From: Cytophagales bacterium
GTDB taxonomy: Bacteria > Bacteroidota > Bacteroidia > Cytophagales > Spirosomataceae
NCBI GenBank assembly: GCA_013298215.1
Contig: JAAFKE010000013.1
Span: 16,364-80,363 of the forward strand
Length of the DNA stretch: 64,000 nt
Direction: 5' to 3'
Shown piece after piece: positions 17,541 through 26,229 of the stretch (positions are counted from its first letter, which is position 1; each line of letters begins with the position of its first letter). The notes under the pieces are model-generated. The model was not told the origin of the DNA, did no database searches, and saw nothing but the letters and a program-made list of their open reading frames with translations. The position numbers and the translations under genes were made by a program.

Positions 17541-18770
17541 ATGGCACAACTCCAACCCTCCCACGCTACCACCGCCCACAGTGCAGATGCCAACCAAAAC
17601 TACCTTGTTCCGTTTGCGCTCGTCACGAGTCTGTTTTTTCTCTGGGGCTTTGCCATTAGTATGCTCGATGTGCTCAACCGGCACTTCCAAAAAACACTTC
17701 ACATCAGCCGCGCCGAGTCGGCGTGGGTGCAAGTTTGCACCTTTGGGGCCTATTTTTTAATGGCCCTACCAGCCGGGCATTTCATGAAAAAGTACGGCTA
17801 CAAAAAAGGCATCTTGGCTGGTTTGGGACTGTACGCGGCGGGCGCATTTTTGGTGTATCCAGCGGGCGAGCTGCAATCTTGGCCTTTTTTCTTGGTTGCA
17901 TTGTTTGTTTTGGCCTGCGGATTGGCATTCTTAGAAACTGCCGCCAACCCCTACGTAACGGTGCTCGGTAGCCCCGAACGCGCCGCGTTTAGGCTCAATC
18001 TGGCGCAGTCTTTCAACGGTTTTGGTGTTTTTGCGGGACCAAAAATTGGCGCACTTTTTTTGTTTGCCTCCCAAAACGCCACCCTCCAAGAAGGCTTCGA
18101 CAAAGTGCAGCTGCCCTACGTGTGCGTGGGGTTTTTGGTGGTTTTGGTGGCAGTATTGTTCTTCTTCACCAACCTTCCCGAACTAAAAACCGACGACGAG
18201 GCCGCCGCCGACAACACGGGACTTTTCAAAGTTAAGCACTTCACGCTGGGGGTTTTGGCGCAGTTTCTTAACGTGGGAGCGCAGGTCTGCGTGTGGGGTT
18301 TTTTCATTAATTATGCCGTCGAAACCCTCGGTTTCGACGATGCCAAAGCGGCCAACTACTTGGCCTCTGGCATGATTATATTTGTATTGGGGCGCTTTGC
18401 GGGCACTTTTTTTATGCAATTTATTAAACCCAGCCAATTGCTGGGCATCTACGCCGTGCTGATGGTTGGGTTGTTGGCGGCGGTTTCTTTTGGCACCCTG
18501 GGGAGCAATGCTATTTACGCGCTGCTGCTGTTCTTCTTTTTCCAGAGTATTACTTTTCCGACTATTTTTGCGCTCAGTATCGAAAACATGGGAAAGTACA
18601 CCAAACAAGCGTCGTCTTACCTGATTATGTCTGTTGTGGGTGGAGCGGTTTTTCCGCCAATTATGGGCGCACTGGCCGATTCATTTTCTATCGCGACGGC
18701 ATTTTTGCTGCCCGCCGCTATGTTTGGCTACATTGGCTGGTACGCACTTCGCGGTGCGCGGGTTCGCTGA
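17541..18770 (+). CDS. Sugar MFS transporter of the FucP/GluP type
   Basis: A 409-residue inner-membrane proton/sugar symporter with twelve predicted helices. The first helix motif SLFFLWGFAISMLDVLNRHFQ, the AVWVQVCTFGAYFLMALPAG-like helix 2 region and ETAANPYVTVLG in helix 4-5 are diagnostic of the fucose/glucose/galactose permease subfamily. Substrate (glucose, galactose, fucose or N-acetylglucosamine) cannot be assigned from sequence. No sugar kinase or isomerase is adjacent, so it seems to be expressed alone; the next gene starts 40 nt later and may be co-transcribed. Confidence 0.9.
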   Translation: MAQLQPSHATTAHSADANQNYLVPFALVTSLFFLWGFAISMLDVLNRHFQKTLHISRAESAWVQVCTFGAYFLMALPAGHFMKKYGYKKGILAGLGLYAAGAFLVYPAGELQSWPFFLVALFVLACGLAFLETAANPYVTVLGSPERAAFRLNLAQSFNGFGVFAGPKIGALFLFASQNATLQEGFDKVQLPYVCVGFLVVLVAVLFFFTNLPELKTDDEAAADNTGLFKVKHFTLGVLAQFLNVGAQVCVWGFFINYAVETLGFDDAKAANYLASGMIIFVLGRFAGTFFMQFIKPSQLLGIYAVLMVGLLAAVSFGTLGSNAIYALLLFFFFQSITFPTIFALSIENMGKYTKQASSYLIMSVVGGAVFPPIMGALADSFSIATAFLLPAAMFGYIGWYALRGARVR

Positions 18771-18810
18771 CAACACGCCAGTAATTTAGGCTTAATCATA
18801 CCAAAAAAAG

Positions 18811-19539
18811 ATGCTCAAAATTGGTCTTTTGATCTGCGGCCACGTGCGCAACGACTTTCAAGAAATCCTCGGTGGCAACTACCGCGACGTTTTTCCCGCC
18901 TACCTCGGGCGCGCTGGCGCAGCAGACTGGGCATTTAGTTTTTACGATGTCTGCCAGGGGCAATTTCCCGGCAACATTCACGAATGCGATGCCTACATTT
19001 GCTCTGGTTCTACGGCCTCCGTTTACGACCCCGACCCCTGGATAGAGACCCTAAAAGCGTTTGTACGCTCGCTCTGGGAGGCCAAAAAACCGTTCGTGGG
19101 CGTGTGTTTTGGGCACCAGATGTTGGCCGAAGCCCTGGGCGGTCGGGTACAAAAATCGGCGCAGGGCTGGTGCGTGGGCGTTCACGAAATGCGTATTTTA
19201 GAAACCCAATCTTGGATGACCCCGCCCCAGGCTCAGTTCAATTTATTGATGATGTGCCAAGATCAGGTACAAGTTTTGCCCGCAGACGCGGTGCATTTGG
19301 CCACAACCAACGCCTGCCCCGTAGCCATGTTCAAAGTAGGCAAAACCATGCTCGGCCTGCAAGCACACCCCGAATTTAATAAACCCTACAACCAAGCCCT
19401 CATGCACGACCGCGTGGCGCGGATGGGCCAGAAAACGGTCGAGATTGGCCTGGAATCTTTGCAAAAAGTAACCCACGAAACAACCGTGGGGCAGTGGATC
19501 GTTGCGTTCGTGAACACCCAAACGCAACCAAAAAATTGA
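18811..19539 (+). CDS. Type 1 glutamine amidotransferase-like protein
   Basis: A 242-residue class I glutamine amidotransferase (GMP-synthase-like) domain standing alone. The nucleophile elbow is VGVCFGHQ with Cys99, and the catalytic His is in LQAHPEFNKPY; the usual Glu two residues after the His is present. Stand-alone members of this family include gamma-glutamyl hydrolases and amidotransferases for unknown acceptors. It overlaps by about 4 nt the gamma-glutamylcyclotransferase gene, so the two are translationally coupled and may handle the same gamma-glutamyl compound. Confidence 0.9.
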   Translation: MLKIGLLICGHVRNDFQEILGGNYRDVFPAYLGRAGAADWAFSFYDVCQGQFPGNIHECDAYICSGSTASVYDPDPWIETLKAFVRSLWEAKKPFVGVCFGHQMLAEALGGRVQKSAQGWCVGVHEMRILETQSWMTPPQAQFNLLMMCQDQVQVLPADAVHLATTNACPVAMFKVGKTMLGLQAHPEFNKPYNQALMHDRVARMGQKTVEIGLESLQKVTHETTVGQWIVAFVNTQTQPKN

Positions 19540-19952
19540 GCCAAACGCCTTACCTTTTTGTGTATGGAACGCTGATGAGCCAGTTCAAAAACCCTGCCGC
19601 CGCAGCCCTAAAAATGCACGCAGTTTGCCTGGGCGCCGCCTCCATGAAAGGGCTTTTGTACGTGATCGACTACTACCCAGGGGCAATTTATGACCCAGCC
19701 AGCACAGAAACGGTTCACGGAGAAATTTGGCTAATGACCGACCAAGCAACGCTCTGGCCTATTCTGGACGACTACGAAACCGTGGAAACCGACCCCGACC
19801 AACCGCCAGGCCAAGAATCATACGACCGCGCCCAGGTTGAGGTTTGGCACCAAAATACTACTTTTAGAGCTTGGACCTACCTCTACAACCTACCAACGCC
19901 AGGCTTGGCGCAGATTGAATCGGGGCGTTTTGGCGGTGATGGTGCGTACTAA
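19536..19952 (+). CDS. Gamma-glutamylcyclotransferase-like protein
   Basis: 138 residues of the GGCT/AIG2 fold, which releases 5-oxoproline from gamma-glutamyl peptides. The signature YLFVYGTLM lies at the N-terminus, and the general-base Glu fits DDYETVE. There is no ATG in a sensible place: the start chosen is TTG at 19536, inside the TTGA overlap with the previous stop, giving MSQTPYLFVYGTLM; an alternative GTG at 19494 would add 14 residues. The substrate is uncertain because bacillithiol-using Bacteroidota do not normally make glutathione. Confidence 0.82.
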   Translation: MSQTPYLFVYGTLMSQFKNPAAAALKMHAVCLGAASMKGLLYVIDYYPGAIYDPASTETVHGEIWLMTDQATLWPILDDYETVETDPDQPPGQESYDRAQVEVWHQNTTFRAWTYLYNLPTPGLAQIESGRFGGDGAY

Positions 19953-19989
19953 CAAATAACCTATCTGTGGCTGCGCCGCCAAGTTTAGA

Positions 19990-20019
19990 TTTGGGAGCGC
20001 AAAAGTATTCGTATCTTTG
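19990..20019 (+). promoter_or_regulatory. Bacteroidota-type promoter for cca
   Basis: TTTG (19990-19993), 18 nt, then TATCTTTG (20012-20019). Transcription would start near 20026, giving a leader of about 26 nt to the ATG at 20052 and ruling out the upstream in-frame start at 20019. Confidence 0.7.
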
Positions 20020-20051
20020 TGGCCAATTTGCCAAGAACGATAAGTACAAAA

Positions 20052-21479
20052 ATGAATTTTTCCGATACGTTGCCCACGCTTTCCATCTTCAAGGCCATCA
20101 CCCAAAGTGCACGCGACTTGAACGTAGAGGCTTATTTGGTGGGCGGCTACGTGCGAGATTTAATCCTGAAACGGACAAGCAACGACATCGACGTGGTGTG
20201 CGTGGGCAGCGGCATAGCACTGGCCGAAAAAGTGGCGGGATACTGCACTGGACACGTGGACGTGGGTGTTTTTAAGAATTTTGGTACGGCACAAATCAAA
20301 ACCGACGGCCTCGAAGTTGAGTTTGTGGGCGCGCGCCGAGAGTCGTACCAGCGCGACAGCCGCAAGCCGATTGTGGAGGATGGCACGCTCGAAGACGACC
20401 AAAACCGCCGTGATTTTACGATCAATGCCATGAGCATTGCTTTGAACGAAGCCAATTTTGGCCAACTCATCGACCCTTTTGATGGCGTTGGAGACCTGCG
20501 CCGCAGGATCATCAAAACACCCCTGGCCCCCGAGGCAACGTTTTCGGACGACCCCCTGCGGATGATGCGGGCGGTGCGGTTTGCGGCCCAACTCAATTTT
20601 GACATCGAACCCGATACCTTCGAGGGCATCGTTCGGATGAAAGACCGCATCGGCATTGTGTCGGGCGAACGAATAGCCGAGGAGTTGAACAAAATAGTGT
20701 TGTCGCCCACGCCTTCGTATGGTTTCAAACTGTTGCACCAGTGCGGGTTGCTACAAATTGTTTTTCCCGAGTTTGTTGAGCTACTGGGTGCACAAACCCA
20801 AGACGGCAAGGGCCACAAAGACAATTTTTACCACACGCTCCAGGTTTTAGACAATATCTCTAAACACACCGACGACCTTTGGCTGCGCTGGGCGGCTATT
20901 TTGCACGACATTGCCAAGCCCGCCACCAAGCGTTTTGACCCAAAAGTCGGCTGGACTTTCCACGGCCACGAAGACCTTGGTGCGCGCATGACTCCCAACA
21001 TATTTAAAAAACTAAAACTCCCCATGAACGAAAAAATGCGCTTCGTTCAAAAACTCGTTCGGCTGCACTTGCGGCCCATTGCGCTCACCAAAGAAACCGT
21101 AACCGACTCGGCACTAAGGCGTTTGCTCTACGAAACTGGCCCCGACTTAGAAGCCCTAATGACCCTGTGCCGCGCCGATATTACTTCCAAAAACAGCGAA
21201 AAAGTAAAGCGATACCTCCAAAATTTCGACCACGTGGAGCGGAAACTCTACGACCTTGAAGCGCGCGACCAAATCCGCAACTTCCAGCCCGTCGTCACAG
21301 GAGAGCACATCATGGCCGCCTTTGGGTTGCAACCGTCGGCCGAGGTGGGCGTTATTAAAACCAACATCCGCGAGGCTATTTTAGACGGTATCATTGCCAA
21401 CGAATACCACGCCGCGTGGGCATTTATGCTCGCCGAAGGCCAAAAATTAGGGCTAACACCCATTGAAAACCACCCGTAA
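20052..21479 (+). CDS. cca: CCA tRNA nucleotidyltransferase with HD domain
   Basis: Adds or repairs the 3' CCA of tRNA. 475 residues from ATG 20052 (MNFSDTLPTLSIFK). The class II nucleotidyltransferase core shows VGGYVRDLILKRTSNDIDVV with the metal-binding DxD, then RRDFTINAM and the DDPLRMMRAVRFAAQL motif. A C-terminal HD domain (RWAAILHDIAKP, FHGHEDLGA) is also present, as in bacterial CCA enzymes with phosphohydrolase modules. Followed 12 nt later by an ABC exporter gene, so they likely share a transcript from the promoter at 19990-20019. Confidence 0.95.
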   Translation: MNFSDTLPTLSIFKAITQSARDLNVEAYLVGGYVRDLILKRTSNDIDVVCVGSGIALAEKVAGYCTGHVDVGVFKNFGTAQIKTDGLEVEFVGARRESYQRDSRKPIVEDGTLEDDQNRRDFTINAMSIALNEANFGQLIDPFDGVGDLRRRIIKTPLAPEATFSDDPLRMMRAVRFAAQLNFDIEPDTFEGIVRMKDRIGIVSGERIAEELNKIVLSPTPSYGFKLLHQCGLLQIVFPEFVELLGAQTQDGKGHKDNFYHTLQVLDNISKHTDDLWLRWAAILHDIAKPATKRFDPKVGWTFHGHEDLGARMTPNIFKKLKLPMNEKMRFVQKLVRLHLRPIALTKETVTDSALRRLLYETGPDLEALMTLCRADITSKNSEKVKRYLQNFDHVERKLYDLEARDQIRNFQPVVTGEHIMAAFGLQPSAEVGVIKTNIREAILDGIIANEYHAAWAFMLAEGQKLGLTPIENHP

Positions 21480-21491
21480 TAAAACCCCAAA

Positions 21492-23306
21492 ATGGCACAA
21501 AACAGACGCGGAGTTGAGGTATCTCCCGACGACAAAAAAACAAAAATCAGCAAAGAAGCCGCAAGTAAAGTCCTTAAAATATTTGCCTTCACCAAACCCT
21601 ACCGGGGCATTTTTTTTCTCGGAATGGTCTTCATGGTGCTTTCATTTATCACATCATTCAGTTTTCCGACCCTGCTGGGCTACATCATTAAGGTTATCCA
21701 GGGCGAGGTAAAAGACTATACCGTCAATCAGGTAACGCTGGCCATTATTGGCGTTTTGGTGTTGCAGGGCGTGTTTTCGTTCATGCGCATTTATTTGTTT
21801 GCCCGCGTCAGCGAGCGTACCATGGCCGACATTCGCCGCCTCATTTACAGCAAAGTAATTACGCTACCCGTTCATTTTTTTGAAAAACGCCGCGTCGGCG
21901 AACTCACCAGCCGAATTACCTCCGACGTGGGTACGCTCTCAGACGTGCTCTCGTTTACACTGGCCGAGTTTTTTAGGCAGGCGGCCACGCTGGTGGTGGG
22001 AGTGCCTTTTTTGCTTTATTTTTCTTGGAAACTGGCCATATTTATGCTCGCCACCTTTCCAGTGATGATCGTAGCGGCAATGTTTTTTGGCCGCTACATC
22101 CGAAAGCTATCCAAGCAAGCCCAAGACAACCTGGCCGAGGCCAACGTAATCGTGGAAGAAACCCTGCAATCGGTCAATACCGTTAAAGCTTTTACCAACG
22201 AACAATTGGAGATAGACCGCTACACCGCCGCGCTCAAAAAAGTAATCGACAGTGCTTTGCAGGCGGCTACCTTTCGCGGTAGTTTTGTGTCTTTTATTAT
22301 TTTGGCCTTGTTTGGCGGTATCATCGGCGTGGTTTGGTACGGCGCGGGTTTGGTGCAGGAGGGCCGCATGGCTTTTTCCGAGCTCTTTACTTTCATTATT
22401 TATACAATGTACATTGGCGGTTCGGTGGGCGGTTTGGGGGAGGTATACGCCCAAATTCAACGCACGTTGGGCGCGTCGGAACGGCTGTTGGAACTTCTGG
22501 AGGAAAAATCTGAAATCGACTTGGACCGAAAACTCGACAAGCCCAAACCCGTTATCAGCGGCGACTTGTCGTTTCAAAATATCGAATTTTCGTACCCCTC
22601 TCGCTCCGACGTTGAGGTACTAAAAGGAGTGTCTTTTGAGGTGGCCGCTGGCAAAAAAATTGCCTTTGTGGGCTACAGCGGCGCGGGCAAATCGACGATT
22701 GTGCAGCTGCTGATGCGCTACTACGAACCCACCAGCGGGCAGATCACGATCGACCAGCATGCTATTGCTGGTTTCGACCTCACCGACCTGCGCCGCAGCA
22801 TGGCCATCGTGCCCCAAGAGGTTATGCTTTTTGGTGGCACAATCCGCGAGAACATCGCCTACGGACGGCCTGGAGCCACCGAAGCCCAAATCACCGAAGC
22901 CGCCCGAACGGCCAACGCACTCGATTTTATTGACGGATTTCCCGAAAAACTTGAGACCATCGTTGGTGAGCGGGGCGTGAAACTGTCGGGCGGCCAACGC
23001 CAGCGGATAGCCATTGCCAGGGCCATTTTGAGAGACCCAAAGATCTTGATCCTCGACGAAGCCACGAGTTCGTTAGATGCTGAGTCCGAAAAACTGGTGC
23101 AAGATGCCCTGGATCTGCTCATGCAAAACCGCACAACCATTATTATTGCCCACCGCCTGGCAACAATCCGCAACGTGGACTGCATTTACGTGCTGCGCGA
23201 GGGGGCAATTGCCGAATCGGGCACGCACGACGAGCTGGCGCGGATCGAAAACGGCATTTATGCCAACTTAGTAAAACTGCAGTTTGAGCTGGTAGAAGCG
23301 CCATAA
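21492..23306 (+). CDS. ABC exporter, fused permease and ATPase (MsbA-like)
   Basis: A 604-residue half-transporter with an N-terminal six-helix domain (about residues 30-330) and a C-terminal nucleotide-binding domain. ATPase motifs: Walker A GYSGAGKST, signature LSGGQRQRIAIARA, Walker B ILILDEATSSLD and the H-loop IIAHRLATI. It would work as a homodimer. The Bacteroidota relatives are annotated as lipid A/multidrug exporters; substrate is not known. The stop is separated by one nucleotide from the ATG of the TauE-like gene. Confidence 0.93.
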   Translation: MAQNRRGVEVSPDDKKTKISKEAASKVLKIFAFTKPYRGIFFLGMVFMVLSFITSFSFPTLLGYIIKVIQGEVKDYTVNQVTLAIIGVLVLQGVFSFMRIYLFARVSERTMADIRRLIYSKVITLPVHFFEKRRVGELTSRITSDVGTLSDVLSFTLAEFFRQAATLVVGVPFLLYFSWKLAIFMLATFPVMIVAAMFFGRYIRKLSKQAQDNLAEANVIVEETLQSVNTVKAFTNEQLEIDRYTAALKKVIDSALQAATFRGSFVSFIILALFGGIIGVVWYGAGLVQEGRMAFSELFTFIIYTMYIGGSVGGLGEVYAQIQRTLGASERLLELLEEKSEIDLDRKLDKPKPVISGDLSFQNIEFSYPSRSDVEVLKGVSFEVAAGKKIAFVGYSGAGKSTIVQLLMRYYEPTSGQITIDQHAIAGFDLTDLRRSMAIVPQEVMLFGGTIRENIAYGRPGATEAQITEAARTANALDFIDGFPEKLETIVGERGVKLSGGQRQRIAIARAILRDPKILILDEATSSLDAESEKLVQDALDLLMQNRTTIIIAHRLATIRNVDCIYVLREGAIAESGTHDELARIENGIYANLVKLQFELVEAP

Positions 23307-23307
23307 A

Positions 23308-24111
23308 ATGACCCCTACCGAGATAATTGGATACGCCGCCGCACTCGTAGTTGGCTTAATAATGGGATTGGTGGGCGGTGGTGGATCCATCATCACCGTG
23401 CCCGTTTTTGTGTATTTGTTCGACCTAAACCCACTGCTGGCCACCTCCTACTCGCTCGTGGTGGTGGGTAGTACGTCGCTCGTTGGCACGGTTGGGTACG
23501 CGTTGCGCGGGCAAATCGATTTCAAAATTACGGCGGCATTTGCGTTGCCGTCGCTGGTGTCGGTGTTCATCACGCGCCGCGTTTTGGTGCCAGCTATTCC
23601 AGACCCAATGTTGTCGATAGGAACTTTTATGCTGCCCAAGGCCGATGCCATTTTGCTATTTTTTGCCTTCGTCATGATCCTCGCCGCCCGCGCCATGATT
23701 CGCCACCGAAGCATCGAAGACAATGATAAATCTTTAAAAATCAATTACTTATCGTTGGGTTTAGACGGCCTGGCCGTTGGCCTACTCACTGGCACGGTGG
23801 GTGCTGGCGGTGGGTTTTTGATTGTGCCGATGCTGGTGGTCATGGCGCGTTTGCCCATGCCGTTGGCCGTTGGCACGTCCATTCTGATTATTGCCGTAAA
23901 CTCTTTCGTGGGCGTGCTCGGAGATGTACACTGGAACGAGTTCAATTGGCAGTTTTTAACTACATTTACGTCGATTTCTATCGTTGGAATCCTCGTCGGG
24001 CAATCGCTCAGTAAACACATTGCCGTTCAAGACCTCAAAAAAACTTTCGGCTGGTTTGTGCTAACGGTTGCCATTTTTATCGTCGGAAAAGAACTTTTCA
24101 GTAGTTTGTAG
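23308..24111 (+). CDS. TauE/SafE family sulfite/anion exporter
   Basis: A 267-residue inner-membrane protein with about eight helices and the duplicated family motif: GLIMGLVGGGGSIITVPVFVY near the N-terminus and GLLTGTVGAGGGFLIVPMLVV in the second half. Members move sulfite, sulfoacetate or other anions, sometimes by secondary transport; the exact substrate is unknown here. It starts immediately after the ABC exporter stop (TAAAATG), so it is part of the same operon. Confidence 0.9.
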   Translation: MTPTEIIGYAAALVVGLIMGLVGGGGSIITVPVFVYLFDLNPLLATSYSLVVVGSTSLVGTVGYALRGQIDFKITAAFALPSLVSVFITRRVLVPAIPDPMLSIGTFMLPKADAILLFFAFVMILAARAMIRHRSIEDNDKSLKINYLSLGLDGLAVGLLTGTVGAGGGFLIVPMLVVMARLPMPLAVGTSILIIAVNSFVGVLGDVHWNEFNWQFLTTFTSISIVGILVGQSLSKHIAVQDLKKTFGWFVLTVAIFIVGKELFSSL

Positions 24112-24166
24112 TTGAGTATCTTTTTGTGTATAATTCCCTTACCAATTACTTAGAAAACAGCAAAAT

Positions 24167-24502
24167 ATGTCCAAAAAAAAACTGTCGGGCGTTGTTTATT
24201 CTACCGACCCGAATTACCAATTCCAAACCGAAACTGAACCCGAGGCTGCTACTTTGACTCCACAACAACAAAACCTAAAACTCTGGCTCGACCGAAAAAG
24301 CGGCGGCAAAACCGTGACGCGCATCGTTGATTTTGTGGGCTCCCAGGCCGATTTAGAACAGCTGGGAAAGGCGCTCAAAACCCACTGCGGAGTGGGCGGA
24401 ACGGCCAAAGATGGCGAAATACTCATTCAGGGCGACGTTCGGGAGAAGGCCTTGGCGTGGTTGCTTGCCAAAAATTATAAAGCCAAAAAAGCGGGTGGTT
24501 AA
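24167..24502 (+). CDS. SUI1/eIF1-like translation factor (YciH type)
   Basis: A 111-residue protein with the SUI1 fold of eukaryotic initiation factor 1; bacterial forms contribute to start-site fidelity by acting like part of IF3. Visible features are the basic [16 protein letters not shown] stretch, the loop [16 protein letters not shown] and the C-terminal [18 protein letters not shown] tail. The N-terminal ~40 residues are low in structure. It lies 56 nt after the TauE-like gene and 33 nt before the RDD gene. Confidence 0.92.
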   Translation: MSKKKLSGVVYSTDPNYQFQTETEPEAATLTPQQQNLKLWLDRKSGGKTVTRIVDFVGSQADLEQLGKALKTHCGVGGTAKDGEILIQGDVREKALAWLLAKNYKAKKAGG

Positions 24503-24534
24503 TTATCGTTCAAACCCATAAAGACCAAGCTACC

Positions 24535-25236
24535 ATGCCACTAAGCGTACAAACCAACCAAAATGTTGCGCTCCAGTACGAAACCGCCAGTGTGGGCGAT
24601 CGTATTTTGGCGAACATCATCGACTGGACAATTTATTTTTCCTGGATTCTGGCCATGGTGGCCGCCATCAACATTTTGCCAGGCTATACCACCAATACGT
24701 TCTTCCAAGTGGGGTTCATTACGCTCCCAATTGTGCTATATCCGCTCCTCACCGAATACTACCTCAACGGGCAGACCGTCGGAAAAAAAGCCATAAAAAT
24801 CAAAGTTGTGGCCTTGGATGGTGGCAGTCCAACGCTTGGTGCGTATTTGATGCGTTGGTTGTTGGCCATCATAGACTGTTTTCCGTTTTCGCCAGTGGTG
24901 GCCATCGTCACAATTGCTATCAACGGAAAGGGCCAGCGCCTGGGCGACATTGCGGCGGCGACGACGGTTGTAAAAATAGGGTCAAGGGTGTCTTTGAGCG
25001 ACATAGCGCTTGACGAGATGCCCGATAATTACCGCGTTTCGTACCCAGGGGTCGTCGCCCTGAACGACCAAGATATTAGCACCCTCAGACGCGTCTTGCA
25101 AAAAAACAACGAAGGAATCGTGCAGCTCACCGCCGACCGAGTTGGTACGGTTCTCAACAACCCAGCCTACGGCGATGCCCGCCTTTTTTTACAGACCGTT
25201 CTAAGCGACCACGCTTACTTGGCTTTAAAAAACTAA
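24535..25236 (+). CDS. RDD family membrane protein
   Basis: A 233-residue protein with the RDD domain at residues ~10-150: three hydrophobic helices and the conserved start YETASVGDRILANIIDWTIYF, then NGQTVGKKAIKIKVVALDGG and GQRLGDIAAATTVVK. The remaining C-terminal ~75 residues are soluble and charged, of unknown role. RDD proteins are of uncertain function, some being linked to ion transport. It converges with the TIM-barrel isomerase gene. Confidence 0.9.
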   Translation: MPLSVQTNQNVALQYETASVGDRILANIIDWTIYFSWILAMVAAINILPGYTTNTFFQVGFITLPIVLYPLLTEYYLNGQTVGKKAIKIKVVALDGGSPTLGAYLMRWLLAIIDCFPFSPVVAIVTIAINGKGQRLGDIAAATTVVKIGSRVSLSDIALDEMPDNYRVSYPGVVALNDQDISTLRRVLQKNNEGIVQLTADRVGTVLNNPAYGDARLFLQTVLSDHAYLALKN

Positions 25237-25266
25237 CGGAGACTGCCCAAAAACCGTTGGCGCGGG

Positions 25267-26154
25267 TCAAACGTCACAAATCAAAATTGCTTTCCGCAGC
25301 GAATCTACAATGCCCGCTCGGTCTTTGGGAGTAGGCGTAAATTCCTGCCCCACGTATCCTTTGTAGCCGCTATCCACGAGGGCTTTCATAATGGCGGGGT
25401 AGTAAATCTCTTGCGTATCGTCTATCTCGCGGCGGCCTGGCATTCCGCCAGTGTGGTAGTGGCTTATGTACTTGCCGTAACGGCGAATGTTGCGAATGTG
25501 GTCGCCGTGCATAGACTGCATGTGGAAAATATCGTAGAGCAACTTAAAGCGTTCAGAACCCACCATCTCGCACAAAACCGCGCCCCACTCCACGTTATCG
25601 CACTGGTAGTCGGGGTGGCTGTCTCTCGAACTCAGCAACTCCATTGTTATGGTCACATTGTTTTTTTCGGCAATGGGCATGATGCGCTTCAAGCCTTTTT
25701 GGCAATTGAGCAGCCCTTGGTAGTCTGACAAGCCGCGTCGATTTCCCGAAAAACAGATCAAATTATTGATGCCCATACTTGCCGCCTGCGGAATGAGCTC
25801 GGTGTAGAACGCCACGAGGGCATCGTGGTTTTCGGTTTTGTTCAAAAAATTTTCTAAGCCCGTTCCCTTCGGCCAGTTTCCCCACCCCATTGCCGACGTG
25901 AGTCCATACTTATTGAGCGTAGGCCACTCTTCGGGGCCAACGAGTTCGATGGATTTTATACCGAGGTCTTTGCATATCTGGCAGAGTTCTTCCAGCGGAA
26001 TACTACCGTAGCACCACCGCGACACCGAGTGCTTGATGTTTCCTTTGAGTTTCGTATCTGCATTTGCTGGCGCGGCCACTGCCTCCAAGGCTCCCAAAGA
26101 GAGTGCCGATGCCGCCAATTTTTTGAGTGCCAACCGGCGATTTTGAATTTGCAT
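25267..26154 (-). CDS. TIM-barrel hydroxypyruvate-isomerase-like protein, exported
   Basis: A 295-residue xylose-isomerase-like TIM barrel. The N-terminus (NRRLALKKLAASALSLGALEAVAAPANA) resembles a Tat-type signal, so it is probably periplasmic. Motifs of the hydroxypyruvate isomerase (Hyi) group are visible: ISHYHTGGMPGRREIDDTQE and GYVGQEFTPT, with metal-binding residues in VTITMELLSSRD and LLYDIFHMQ. Such exported members often act in sugar catabolism rather than on hydroxypyruvate. The signal and the neighbouring amylase gene on the same strand, 75 nt upstream, fit a carbohydrate role. Confidence 0.85.
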   Translation of the reverse strand: MQIQNRRLALKKLAASALSLGALEAVAAPANADTKLKGNIKHSVSRWCYGSIPLEELCQICKDLGIKSIELVGPEEWPTLNKYGLTSAMGWGNWPKGTGLENFLNKTENHDALVAFYTELIPQAASMGINNLICFSGNRRGLSDYQGLLNCQKGLKRIMPIAEKNNVTITMELLSSRDSHPDYQCDNVEWGAVLCEMVGSERFKLLYDIFHMQSMHGDHIRNIRRYGKYISHYHTGGMPGRREIDDTQEIYYPAIMKALVDSGYKGYVGQEFTPTPKDRAGIVDSLRKAILICDV

Positions 26155-26229
26155 GGTATTTTGCGCGGGTTTCCGCTTTTTTGTACCCCCAAAAGCACGC
26201 TCTTTGGTTATCCTACTTTGTTTGCGGCA

